Assembly (NCBI GenBank): GCA_964356195.1
Contig: CAYHGP010000014.1
Coordinates: 1-33,014 of the forward strand
Reading direction: 5' to 3'
Length of the DNA stretch: 33,014 bases
DNA from: 2-02-FULL-48-14 sp964356195
GTDB lineage: Bacteria; Patescibacteriota; Gracilibacteria; UBA1369; 2-02-FULL-48-14
A model generated the notes under the pieces. That model worked only from the letters and a program-made list of their open reading frames with translations, did no database searches and was not told the DNA's origin. The translations under genes and the position numbers were made by a program. Each line of letters begins with the position of its first letter. The stretch's first letter is position 1. Below, piece by piece: positions 16,501 to 23,150 of the stretch.

Positions 16501-16952
16501 CATTTGGAAAGGATACGCAGGGAAATAATAATCCTCGTCCCTCAACACCGGACGAACTCTACAAAGCGGCAGGCGCTTTCGCGGGCCATTTGGCACTCAA
16601 AAAACCTCAAATGGTGGATGCAATGATGCGAAAAATTAAGGAAGACCATTCAAGAATCAATGCGGGGATTAAAAAAACCGACCCAGAGGCAAAAACCATG
16701 GACGAACGCCGTCATGGTCGTGATGCCGATTTAAAACACCACCGTGACGCAGAAAGAGCCAAACAACTTTCCGGAGCAGCTGACCTTGAAGATAGTGGAG
16801 CGGGTGACGGCCACGGACATGGGGCGCATGCTGAGCATCATGAAAAGCATGACGAACATGAAGAAGAACATCCGGCTGAAGGCGGCGACCACGATGAACA
16901 CGATGAAACTCCGGGTTCACACGCAAACCCTCAAGCCGTTCGGCACGCCTAA
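13527..16952 (+). CDS. Unknown 1141-aa soluble protein with His-rich C-terminal tail
   Basis: The longest gene in the window. I recognise no domain. After a short start and a Gln/Ala/Pro-rich stretch (about 32-50), the protein is mostly helical, with coiled-coil-like parts near 165-215 and 280-380 and a long mixed region to about 1070. It has no signal peptide or membrane helix. The last 55 residues are rich in His, Asp and Glu, with repeats such as GHGHGAH, EHHEKHDEHEEEH and DHDEHDE, which probably bind divalent metal. It is the last gene of the operon. Codon use appears like its neighbours. It may be the cytosolic part of the TrbL-like machine, or its effector; neither can be decided here. 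Confidence 0.6.
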   Translation: MLIQGFNHHYRAFQQKLFHGATWELFATTPDDGSQPAQAPAQAQAAEKPADISEFNILRDHIQRFYTQEDWFIKNVKEMVPGERAYNDETREKVHQDWMDEMKEYNGMAGFIKHFDGLLEFIDRPDFNPEHPRWQGKFQAVMASFSNVQAMLGSRLSEKTRSDILSAQNNSLRERKASVKADIQDIQSAFVQMRADILKQIEEQMCKDFNARLVYLRKQWTTHTPQGHGEKEKGQWLKLIDAGIKDIKLLPDLPTTHAGFKDGDKRVEAYKNVWNYLDRLEDSYEAAKEGDHYEFSRAKLILEYKKLQKLKAQKVDTVAADYAKRVDEIIPEFESLIALIKSKPIDEHDADAKTKRDNHIKEIEGNIKRLRESRDVGRLFQDGLDSEEAFMVQDPAFPNDPSKKVPFSFNLNGTDIKMPLKRGLKQQIDLFTDESIPLSKEERRQLAFGVKQAMEKYRTAVGGIGAEVTEKLPHMLDQIKIQKMELDPVKPKGGYKWAYMAPSDVSQALHIISEWATRRYDRVSKGRVGDLGEKSLKFLANTSLTPGPLSPLRGIPAEFGKEAEHAMHGEYTHFKEIYAAHDMFHVEHIAMETSNQDELKGCLLLLSENGRLNWYNPKLWKQLNRFQKTVSIPMSLRYNLSNFSKFQDSLRRACGEIWDYDSYNSMNNANNSAFDSKKSGYAKDLDTVAEQAGGLNLMIDDMLKSHKNDPHEAHVDPIKYEAIIDYAIAKGKMDPEGKLYYIIQGIANGILTPDRGSALDSKFVNDYPAIEYFHSPTARGGKPTMEDLKEVALMDMELFYDWFHVHVMNLPAVYQRTNKTLTQGNKLDHDDLTPYLAYMTEETAEIMVKADTSGACKLPQTGVQNATVGMLFFMDHMAENYNEIPDKQKELQRFVGSFVRFDGILSNRMYKGQNYYHWDPSTLDGKPRSANNYQKMYGRSEMKTIENVSKTQTYIMLLEPKFFGDLFNGRINTPQQAVALAELMTKEYGADAFGKDTQGNNNPRPSTPDELYKAAGAFAGHLALKKPQMVDAMMRKIKEDHSRINAGIKKTDPEAKTMDERRHGRDADLKHHRDAERAKQLSGAADLEDSGAGDGHGHGAHAEHHEKHDEHEEEHPAEGGDHDEHDETPGSHANPQAVRHA

Positions 16953-16974
16953 AATCATTTACGTCCACTCAAAA

Positions 16975-16992
16975 GGTGAGCGCACACTCACC
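16975..16992 (+). terminator. Stem-loop after the operon, weak terminator candidate
   Basis: GGTGAG and CTCACC form a 6-base stem around a 6-base loop, 23 bases after the stop. Only a short CTTAAT follows, so termination would be weak. Confidence 0.35.
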
Positions 16993-16997
16993 CTTAA

Positions 16998-17006
16998 TGG
17001 TATGCT
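16998..17006 (+). promoter_or_regulatory. Extended -10 promoter candidate for the HNH gene
   Basis: TGG followed by TATGCT (17001-17006), 23 bases before the ATG at 17030. No good -35 box is seen. Confidence 0.4.
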
Positions 17007-17029
17007 GATATTCCTTTTATCGACAAACC

Positions 17030-17893
17030 ATGAAACTTACTCAGCAAGAACAAACCCTCCACAGGCAGTTTTCTGAGTACGGCAGAAACGCTCGCGAATG
17101 GACAAGAAAGTGCGCACTCTTGCTCCCCGAAATTGATCGGAGGCAGATTTGGCGGAAGCGAGGCTGCGGGAGCCTCTACGAATACGCAGCAAAAGTCGCA
17201 GGAATGAGCAGGGCCGGCGTCGATGAAGCCTTATGGGTCTTACGGAAAACAGAGAACGAACCGGAGCTTCGAAAAGTGATAGCAGAAAAAGGCTTACGAA
17301 GCGTACGGCCGGTACTGTCTATAGTGACTCCCGAAACCGCCTCTTTCTGGGCACAGAAAGCACAGGAAATGCCTATTCACGCTCTGGAAACTTACGTGCG
17401 AAATTACAGAGAAGATCTTATTCACGTGAATAAGATCGAACCTGAAAAAATAGTCCTTAAATTAGAACTTTCAACAGAGCTGGCAAAACGTCTTGGGGCA
17501 TTAAGCAAAACTCAAGGGTTTGAGGCGCTACTTCAAAAGGCGCTGGACATACTCGAAGAATCGAAAGGTGAGCTGCCGGCAGCCGTAAAAACTTCCTCCC
17601 GTCACATTCCAAAACCTATAAAAGACTATGTCGAGGAAAGAACGACCGGTCTTTGCAGCTATCCGACTTGTAAAAAACAGGCTACTTCGCTTCATCACAC
17701 CCAACGTTTCGCGCTTGAAAAAGTCCATGATCCGAACAGGTTGCGGGGTGTTTGTACCGACCATGAGCGCTTGGCTCACCTGGGCCTTATAGACAACGAA
17801 GAAGCCGACCCACGCACGTGGAAACTCAGAACAGAGCCGGACAAAACCCATCCAAAATTCTTTGTCGACTCCATGGTGGCGCTGTATCGTTAA
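17030..17893 (+). CDS. HNH endonuclease domain protein (DUF222/13E12-like)
   Basis: A 287-residue protein. The N-terminal 130 residues are helical (REWTRKCALLLPEI, SLYEYAAKVAGMSRAGVDEAL), like the helical region before the nuclease in DUF222/13E12-type proteins. The HNH domain occupies about 205-252: Cys209 and Cys214, His222-His223, Asn236, and Cys242 with His245. These can supply the beta-beta-alpha metal site and a structural zinc, so the nuclease looks intact. Such proteins are common single genes in CPR and actinobacteria, and their role is unclear (mobile, defence or repair). The stop codon overlaps the convergent toxin stop by 4 bases, and that overlap lies in the 17-bp repeat that bounds the AbiE cassette. 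Confidence 0.8.
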   Translation: MKLTQQEQTLHRQFSEYGRNAREWTRKCALLLPEIDRRQIWRKRGCGSLYEYAAKVAGMSRAGVDEALWVLRKTENEPELRKVIAEKGLRSVRPVLSIVTPETASFWAQKAQEMPIHALETYVRNYREDLIHVNKIEPEKIVLKLELSTELAKRLGALSKTQGFEALLQKALDILEESKGELPAAVKTSSRHIPKPIKDYVEERTTGLCSYPTCKKQATSLHHTQRFALEKVHDPNRLRGVCTDHERLAHLGLIDNEEADPRTWKLRTEPDKTHPKFFVDSMVALYR

Positions 17894-18633
17894 GCCACCT
17901 CCGGCAAAGCTTTGAGTTCCTCGTCAAGAAAAACAAGGATCTGTGGCTTGATGAGTTTTCTGATTTTTTGAAATTCGGCGGCGGGTAAGAGCATATTCAG
18001 ATCTTGATCGATAATGACTTGGGTGACGTTTTCTTTAATGAAGGTTTTGAGCTCAATCAAGTAGCTTCTGGCATCGATTTTACGGCGATCCTGAATGATT
18101 TCAGGCTTGTAGCGCACCCCGTTCATAAAAAAAGCACGAATATCGAAGAGGTCACGTCCCGCAATGGCTCCATTCTTCTCAAAGCGTTCTTTGGTCGCAA
18201 TGAGTTTGTTGGAAAACATGGAACAGGGCGTCTGACAGCGCAAAATTCGGTCAATGTCCGTGAAACGAAACGGCTCATAGTCGTTAAACTTTTCCGCCGG
18301 GAAAGTAATATCCAATTTCAGCGTATTGCGCTCCTTATTTTTGGAAGGATATTTGAGGAAATACTGAGGCACTTTTTTGCTTTTATCCTTGATTTCCAAG
18401 CCTATTTTTTTGAAGATTTTTTCAAGCTCTTCTTGGACTTCTTGAATCTTAGTTTCGTCCACCAGGTCGAAATCCAAATCCACGGAAAAACGATTCAAGT
18501 AACCCAGCATGGAAGCACAGGTTCCCCCTTTGAAGCAGAGGACTGAACTCAAGAAGCGATTATCGGCGATTTCAGTTAAAAGGCTGTAAAGCCATGCTTT
18601 ATGAACCGCAGCGCCGGCGTTAGGAAGCAACAT
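17890..18633 (-). CDS. AbiEii-type nucleotidyltransferase toxin
   Basis: A 247-residue protein of the AbiEii/nucleotidyltransferase toxin family. The signature is FKGGT (Gly36, Gly37, Thr38) followed by NRFSVDLDFDL with Ser50, Asp52 and Asp54, the nucleotide- and metal-binding site. Further on are a conserved Lys region (SNKLIATKERF) and GRDLFDI. AbiEii toxins of abortive infection systems block growth by transferring nucleotides, and relatives (MenT) modify tRNA acceptor ends. The key residues are present, so it should be active. The start overlaps the antitoxin end by 14 bases. The last residues, LPEVA, are identical to the last residues of ThrRS, because both gene ends lie in copies of a 17-bp direct repeat. 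Confidence 0.85.
   Translation of the reverse strand: MLLPNAGAAVHKAWLYSLLTEIADNRFLSSVLCFKGGTCASMLGYLNRFSVDLDFDLVDETKIQEVQEELEKIFKKIGLEIKDKSKKVPQYFLKYPSKNKERNTLKLDITFPAEKFNDYEPFRFTDIDRILRCQTPCSMFSNKLIATKERFEKNGAIAGRDLFDIRAFFMNGVRYKPEIIQDRRKIDARSYLIELKTFIKENVTQVIIDQDLNMLLPAAEFQKIRKLIKPQILVFLDEELKALPEVA
17891..17907. repeat. 17-bp direct repeat, left boundary of the AbiE cassette
   Basis: TAAGCCACCTCCGGCAA is identical to 19231-19247. It contains the stop codon of the HNH gene and, on the other strand, codes for the last residues of AbiEii. Confidence 0.85.
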
Positions 18634-19192
18634 AACGTTTTGGAGTTAAAGGATAGCCGATTTTTTTTTGCAATTTACGCACCTTCTTCCAGTCCACCTC
18701 TTTATCGAAACTTGCGAGAGGATTGAAGTACAGTAAATCCGCAATAGCCCTTTCGGAACCGGCGGTTTTCACACCATCTTCCTCGTAGATCCCTTCAGGA
18801 TTGTAGAGAAAAGCTTTTTTCATCTGCCTGCTCAAGTAATGTCGCCCTCCTATGCTAAATTTTTTGTGAAGAGAACTGATGAAGCTCAAATACTGCGGTT
18901 GCTGAGATAGATACCCATCTTTGAAGAGAACAGTCTCCGTGGAGAGGTAGCAGAAACCATGAAGTGCTTTCGCGCCCACCGCCTCCGCCCTTAAGTGCTC
19001 CAATGGAGAAGCGGAGTAAAAACCTCTGTAAATACGATACAGCAAACCAGCATCAGCATAACGCTTTAAAGTGATGCGAAGCGTTTTTTGGTCTCGTATA
19101 TTCCATAAATTAACTAAATCCTTGAGGTGGAATATTTTTTCAGATTTCTGAGAAAGTAGGGCTATACGCCTGGCCTGTATACCTGATGGCAT
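18620..19192 (-). CDS. AbiEi-type antitoxin / winged-helix repressor
   Basis: A 190-residue protein. Residues 1-65 form a winged helix (KIFHLKDLVNLWNI, TLRITLKRYADAGLLYRIYRGFYSA), as in AbiEi antitoxins. The following domain, with LRAEAVGAKALHGFCYLSTETVL and a late SERAIADLLYFNP block, is the AbiEi C-terminal type. AbiE systems are reported as type IV toxin-antitoxin modules in which AbiEi represses its own operon by binding inverted repeats. A strong palindrome lies 5 bases before this start. The two genes overlap by 14 bases in the usual order, antitoxin first. ATG 19192 follows the palindrome without a Shine-Dalgarno site. Confidence 0.82.
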   Translation of the reverse strand: MPSGIQARRIALLSQKSEKIFHLKDLVNLWNIRDQKTLRITLKRYADAGLLYRIYRGFYSASPLEHLRAEAVGAKALHGFCYLSTETVLFKDGYLSQQPQYLSFISSLHKKFSIGGRHYLSRQMKKAFLYNPEGIYEEDGVKTAGSERAIADLLYFNPLASFDKEVDWKKVRKLQKKIGYPLTPKRYVAS

Positions 19193-19197
19193 AATTT

Positions 19198-19223
19198 TAT
19201 AATATACACATATGTATATTATA
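19198..19223. promoter_or_regulatory. AbiE operator: palindrome with 11-bp perfect arms
   Basis: TATAATATACA, a CATA spacer and TGTATATTATA. The arms are perfect and cover the -10 box and probable start site of the AbiE promoter. It is the natural binding site for AbiEi autorepression. Confidence 0.65.
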
Positions 19224-19247
19224 GCACCACTAAGCCACCTCCGGCAA
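19218..19247 (-). promoter_or_regulatory. AbiE promoter, -35 inside the 17-bp repeat
   Basis: On the minus strand: TTGCCG (19247-19242), 18-base spacer, TATAAT (19223-19218) preceded by TGC. The -35 box lies in the end of thrS, that is, inside the right copy of the repeat. Confidence 0.55.
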
Positions 19248-21032
19248 GCGTCGTTCTTTAATTTCCTTTACGACATCTTTCACGAAAGCTGAGAACGCCA
19301 CGACTTCCTGTTTTTTGGTGTGGTAGCTGCGGGCGGCCACGGTTTTGTCGGCGGTTTCTTTTTCACCAACAACAAGAATCCAAGGAATTTTCTGTTTCTC
19401 GGCATTGCGGATTTTCTTGCCCAAGCTTTCATCGGAATCGTCCACATTCACGCGGACTCCTTTTTTAAACAGCGTCTTCTCAACCTTGCGCGCGTACTTT
19501 ACAAATTTGTCGGATACTGGAAGCACGGTCACTTGCACGGGTGCAAGCCACGTGGGGAAGGCTCCTGCAAAATGTTCAATCAAAAATCCAATGAAGCGCT
19601 CGTGCGTTCCAAGCGGCGCACGGTGAATACACAGCGGAGTTTTATTTTTCCCGTCTTTGTCCACGTAGGTGAGGTCGAAGCGTTTTGGAACCGCGAAGTC
19701 GAGTTGGTTTGTAGCGAGCGTGAATTCACGTCCAATGGCGGACCACACTTCCACATCAATTTTAGGTCCGTAGAAAGCGGCTTCACCGGGGGCTTCTTTA
19801 AATTCAATTCCTGTTTTAATCATGGCTCGGCGCACTTGTTCTTCGGTTTGTAGCCAAAGTTTTGGCTCGTTCACATATTTTTTTCCAAGGCCTTCCGCGT
19901 CGTGCAGCGACAGACGCATCACCATTTTTTTGATCCCGAAAATAGCGGAATATTTTTTGTACAATTCCATCACTTTAATAAACTCTTTTTCGAATTGTTT
20001 CGGCGTGCAATAAATATGCGCATCGTTCATACACAGCGAACGAACTCGCATGAGCCCGAACAAAGCGCCGCTGTCTTCATAACGGTAGCAGTGTCCATAT
20101 TCCGCAAAACGAATCGGCAATTCCCGGTACGATCGCGTTCGGTTTGCATACATAATGTGGTGGTGCGGACAATTCATCGGCTTCAAGTAGTACTCTTCAT
20201 CGTCGAGCATCATAGGTGGAAACATGGTCTCCGCGTAATAAGGAAGATGCCCCGATTTGTGGTACAGCGTACCTTTGGTGATGTGCGGAGTGCGCACACG
20301 AGAGTAGCCACCCTCCCATTCTGTTTCTTTGGCGAGTTTTTCAAGTTCTTCCACAATCACGGCACCGTTCGGCAGCCACAAAGGAAGCCCGGCACCAATT
20401 TCATCGCTGAGCATGAAAAGTTCAAGCTCCTTTCCAAGTTTGCGGTGGTCGCGTTTTTCGGCTTCGGCCAGCATGGTGAGATGCGCCGCCAATTCTTCTT
20501 CATTCGCAAAACAGAGCCCGTAAATACGTTGCAGCTGCGGATTCGTTTCTTTCCCGCGCCAGTACGCGGCCGCAATTTTGTGCAGTTTGAAAGCCCCAAT
20601 CTCTTTAGTGCTGTCCGTGTGTCCTCCTCGACAAAGATCAATAAATTTTCGCTCTCCTTCCTGCGTCACATTTTCGTAAAAAGTCAGGGTTTTACCCTCG
20701 GCAATAAACTCTTTCGCAAGTTCCACTTTGAACGGCTGTCCGATTTTTTCTAAAAACTGAACAACTTTTTCCGGCTCCTGTTCATGCCGCACAAACTTTT
20801 GATTTTGGTTGATGATTTTGTACATTTTCTTTTGCAAAATATCCAAATCCTCGGGAATCAAAGGTCGTGGAAGTAAAAAGTCATAATAAAATCCTGTGTC
20901 GATCACCGGCCCGATTCCAAGCTTGGCCTCGGGGAACATTTCCAAAACGGCTTGCGCAAGAACGTGTGCCGCAGAGTGTCGCATCGCGTACAATTGATCC
21001 GCCAAATTTTCTGCCAAAAGTTCTTTATCCAT
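19230..21032 (-). CDS. thrS: Threonyl-tRNA synthetase lacking the TGS domain
   Basis: About 600 residues from the ATG at 21032; a TTG ten codons upstream is a less likely start. The protein begins directly with the editing domain: HSAAH (His19, His23) and later CRGGH, the four residues that clear Ser-tRNA(Thr). The class II catalytic core follows: GLPLWLPNGA, MNCPHHHIMY with a zinc-ligand Cys, RFAEYGHCYRYE and HRAPLGTHERFIGFL. The anticodon-binding domain is near the end (TWLAPVQVTVLPVSDKF). The roughly 60-residue N-terminal TGS domain of the E. coli enzyme is absent, a simplification known in some reduced genomes. It charges tRNA(Thr). Its final bases, coding LPEVA, form the right 17-bp repeat. 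Confidence 0.93.
   Translation of the reverse strand: MDKELLAENLADQLYAMRHSAAHVLAQAVLEMFPEAKLGIGPVIDTGFYYDFLLPRPLIPEDLDILQKKMYKIINQNQKFVRHEQEPEKVVQFLEKIGQPFKVELAKEFIAEGKTLTFYENVTQEGERKFIDLCRGGHTDSTKEIGAFKLHKIAAAYWRGKETNPQLQRIYGLCFANEEELAAHLTMLAEAEKRDHRKLGKELELFMLSDEIGAGLPLWLPNGAVIVEELEKLAKETEWEGGYSRVRTPHITKGTLYHKSGHLPYYAETMFPPMMLDDEEYYLKPMNCPHHHIMYANRTRSYRELPIRFAEYGHCYRYEDSGALFGLMRVRSLCMNDAHIYCTPKQFEKEFIKVMELYKKYSAIFGIKKMVMRLSLHDAEGLGKKYVNEPKLWLQTEEQVRRAMIKTGIEFKEAPGEAAFYGPKIDVEVWSAIGREFTLATNQLDFAVPKRFDLTYVDKDGKNKTPLCIHRAPLGTHERFIGFLIEHFAGAFPTWLAPVQVTVLPVSDKFVKYARKVEKTLFKKGVRVNVDDSDESLGKKIRNAEKQKIPWILVVGEKETADKTVAARSYHTKKQEVVAFSAFVKDVVKEIKERRLPEVA
19231..19247. repeat. 17-bp direct repeat, right boundary of the AbiE cassette
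   Basis: Identical to 17891-17907. It is the 3' end of thrS, including part of its stop codon. Confidence 0.85.
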
Positions 21033-21097
21033 CAGGGTGCAGCGTAGCGGAGGACTTCCCAAAAAACAAGTCTGTGTGCGAAATTTTGACTTTACGA

Positions 21098-21103
21098 TAT
21101 ACT
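21098..21103 (+). promoter_or_regulatory. Candidate -10 box of recF
   Basis: TATACT lies seven bases before the ATG at 21111, which would give a leaderless mRNA. The -35 region is weak. Confidence 0.4.
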
Positions 21104-21110
21104 CCGATCA

Positions 21111-22178
21111 ATGAAACTTAAATGGCTTAAACTGGAGAACTTTCGGAACTACGAGGCTCTCGAACTGACCTTGGACAGTCCCGTGACCGCTCTCGTAGGC
21201 TTGAACGCTCAAGGGAAAACCAATTTCCTGGAAAGCATCGCCTTTTTAGCCTTGGGAAAGTCCTTTCGGGCGGGACGTGCCATCGACACCTTGAAGTGGG
21301 ACCGGCCCCATGGACGCATCCGGGCATGTGTTGAACGGGATGGTAAAGAAACCGAGCTGGAAGTTTTTATGCAACGCGACCCGGAATCCAAAAAAATCAA
21401 AAAACACTCCAAACTCACAAAGCCCAAAAGTTTTTTTGGAACTTTACGTGTGGTGCTCTTCACTCCCGATCAGCTCGAACTTGTTTCCGGCAGCCCCCTG
21501 TGCCGTCGTCAATTTTTGGATCGTCTCCTCATTCAGGTGGACCGCGACTATGTGGAAATCCTCACGAATTATCAGAAAATTTTGAATCACCGGAACGCGC
21601 TTTTGAAAGCCATCCAAATGCGCCGCTCTCAGGAATGGGATCTGGATATTTGGGACACTCGATTGACGGCCGAAGCTCTGCGTTTGTGGAAAAAACGTCA
21701 GGCCTTTGTGGATTTTTTGAAAGCAAACCTGCAGGAAACCTACCGCAGCATCTCCGGGACCGAGGAAACGCTCACTCTTGTCTACCGCTCGCATCAAGAC
21801 CGTTACGAGGAACGACTTATGGCTCACCGAAGCCAGGATGCTCAAAGCGGTTCCACCTCCGTGGGCCCTCATCGCGATGATTTCACTCTCTTCTTAGACG
21901 GGAAAGATCTATCCGAAAGCGGTTCTCGCGGCGAGCAACGCAGCGCTGTTTTAGTTCTTAAGATGATAGAACTCAACTACATCGAAAAACAAACCGGAGA
22001 AAAACCCCTTCTCCTCTTGGACGATGTGTTCTCCGAACTGGACGAACTGCGTCAGGAAAAACTCAGTCATGTCCTGGACAACTACCAATGTGTCCTCACG
22101 ACCACCTCTTTAGATCACGTAAAAGGCCTCAAAAGAGCCACTATCTATCAGGTGGAGGACGGAGCTTTGAAGAATTAG
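21111..22178 (+). CDS. recF: DNA replication and repair protein RecF
   Basis: A 355-residue SMC-like ATPase of normal RecF length. It starts with LKWLKLENFRNYEALEL. The Walker A motif is GLNAQGKTN (about residues 30-38). The RecF region SFRAGRAIDTL and the GPHRDDFTLFL block follow. The ABC-type signature is SRGEQRS near 280, and Walker B is LLLLDDVFSELD near 302. RecF works with RecO and RecR to load RecA at single-strand gaps and stalled forks. It is divergent from thrS, with only 78 bases between their starts. The 3' end of recF holds the promoter of the next gene. Confidence 0.93.
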   Translation: MKLKWLKLENFRNYEALELTLDSPVTALVGLNAQGKTNFLESIAFLALGKSFRAGRAIDTLKWDRPHGRIRACVERDGKETELEVFMQRDPESKKIKKHSKLTKPKSFFGTLRVVLFTPDQLELVSGSPLCRRQFLDRLLIQVDRDYVEILTNYQKILNHRNALLKAIQMRRSQEWDLDIWDTRLTAEALRLWKKRQAFVDFLKANLQETYRSISGTEETLTLVYRSHQDRYEERLMAHRSQDAQSGSTSVGPHRDDFTLFLDGKDLSESGSRGEQRSAVLVLKMIELNYIEKQTGEKPLLLLDDVFSELDELRQEKLSHVLDNYQCVLTTTSLDHVKGLKRATIYQVEDGALKN

Positions 22179-22194
22179 CATTTTATGGTATAAT
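22167..22194 (+). promoter_or_regulatory. Promoter of the PrsW-like protease gene
   Basis: -35 TTGAAG (22167-22172), 16-base spacer and -10 TATAAT (22189-22194) preceded by TGG. It overlaps the end of recF. Confidence 0.6.
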
Positions 22195-22218
22195 TAAGAG
22201 ATTGATCTAACTCTTATT

Positions 22219-23109
22219 ATGCAGTTCCTGGTCTCCATCCTCCTGGCATGCTTCCCCGCAATAATTTGGGGCACCATTTTCTACAAGAAAGATCCGGTGT
22301 ATCGCCCCAAGGCCAAGCAGACTTTTCTTTTGGGAATGGTGGCGGTACTACCTATCCTTTTTTACAAATGGACGTGGAATTATCTTCCGCAAATCAATAT
22401 TTTCAACTACACCAATAACTTCCAGGCGGACGTTTTCCAGTTCACTCCTTACCTTTACTTACCTCTCGGCACCCTTTTCGCCTTTATGTTCGTTGGAGTG
22501 ATCGAAGAATACATGAAGCATATTGTGGTAAAAAAAGCCGACCAGGGGCACTTCCGCAATATTGATGATGCCATTGAATTTTCCATCATATCCGCGTTGG
22601 GATTCGCCTTTGTTGAAAACATCCTCTATTTCTACTACATCTGGATGTACCAAGGCTTCGATGTTTTGATGATTTCCTTCGTTTTTCGCACAATTTTCTC
22701 AACCTTCGCACACATTTTGTTTTCCGGAATTTATGGATATTTCTACGGAATCGCCTACTTCGCGGATCCTATTTGGTCTGAAGAGGTGCGTAAAAGTAGA
22801 CACCCGTTCTTCAACTTTCTTCACACCATTTTCCATTTCAAACGCAACCGTATCTTCGCCACAGAAAAAGTCACCGAAGGCTTGGTGATCGCCGTGGTCC
22901 TCCACGGACTCTTCAATATCATGCTCGAAATGAACCTCACTTTCTTCATGATCCCTTTCTTGGTTTTTGGCTACTCCTTCCTCGACTACCTCTTCAAACG
23001 TAAAGAAAACCTCAAAGCTTACGGCCACTTGGTTGGAGAAGAGTCTCCTGCCTCTGTTCGACGTGGGATTCTACCCGGTTTTCGAAGAAAGACCGCTTTG
23101 ACAGATTAA
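22219..23109 (+). CDS. PrsW-family intramembrane metalloprotease
   Basis: A 296-residue polytopic protein with about eight membrane segments. It has the conserved PrsW motifs: EEYMK (Glu96, Glu97, Lys100), GFAFVEN (Glu133, Asn134), AHILFSGIYGY with His165, and VLHGLFN with His229. In Bacillus, PrsW cleaves the anti-sigma factor RsiW in response to envelope stress; the substrate here is unknown and no anti-sigma gene is nearby. All candidate metal and catalytic residues are present. It has its own extended -10 promoter and is followed by uvrA after about 40 bases. Confidence 0.82.
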   Translation: MQFLVSILLACFPAIIWGTIFYKKDPVYRPKAKQTFLLGMVAVLPILFYKWTWNYLPQINIFNYTNNFQADVFQFTPYLYLPLGTLFAFMFVGVIEEYMKHIVVKKADQGHFRNIDDAIEFSIISALGFAFVENILYFYYIWMYQGFDVLMISFVFRTIFSTFAHILFSGIYGYFYGIAYFADPIWSEEVRKSRHPFFNFLHTIFHFKRNRIFATEKVTEGLVIAVVLHGLFNIMLEMNLTFFMIPFLVFGYSFLDYLFKRKENLKAYGHLVGEESPASVRRGILPGFRRKTALTD

Positions 23110-23114
23110 GACCC

Positions 23115-23143
23115 TTGCTTGATGGGGTTTCGTCTGCTAAACT
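23115..23143 (+). promoter_or_regulatory. uvrA promoter giving a leaderless transcript
   Basis: -35 TTGCTT (23115-23120), 17-base spacer, -10 TAAACT (23138-23143) preceded by TGC. The ATG at 23151 is seven bases later, so transcription should start at the first codon. Confidence 0.6.
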
Positions 23144-23150
23144 ATTTGTC

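Noticed and set aside
19902..20753. 283-codon open frame on the plus strand
   Set aside because: It is antisense to the conserved core of thrS and its translation shows no recognisable motif; a shadow of codon bias.
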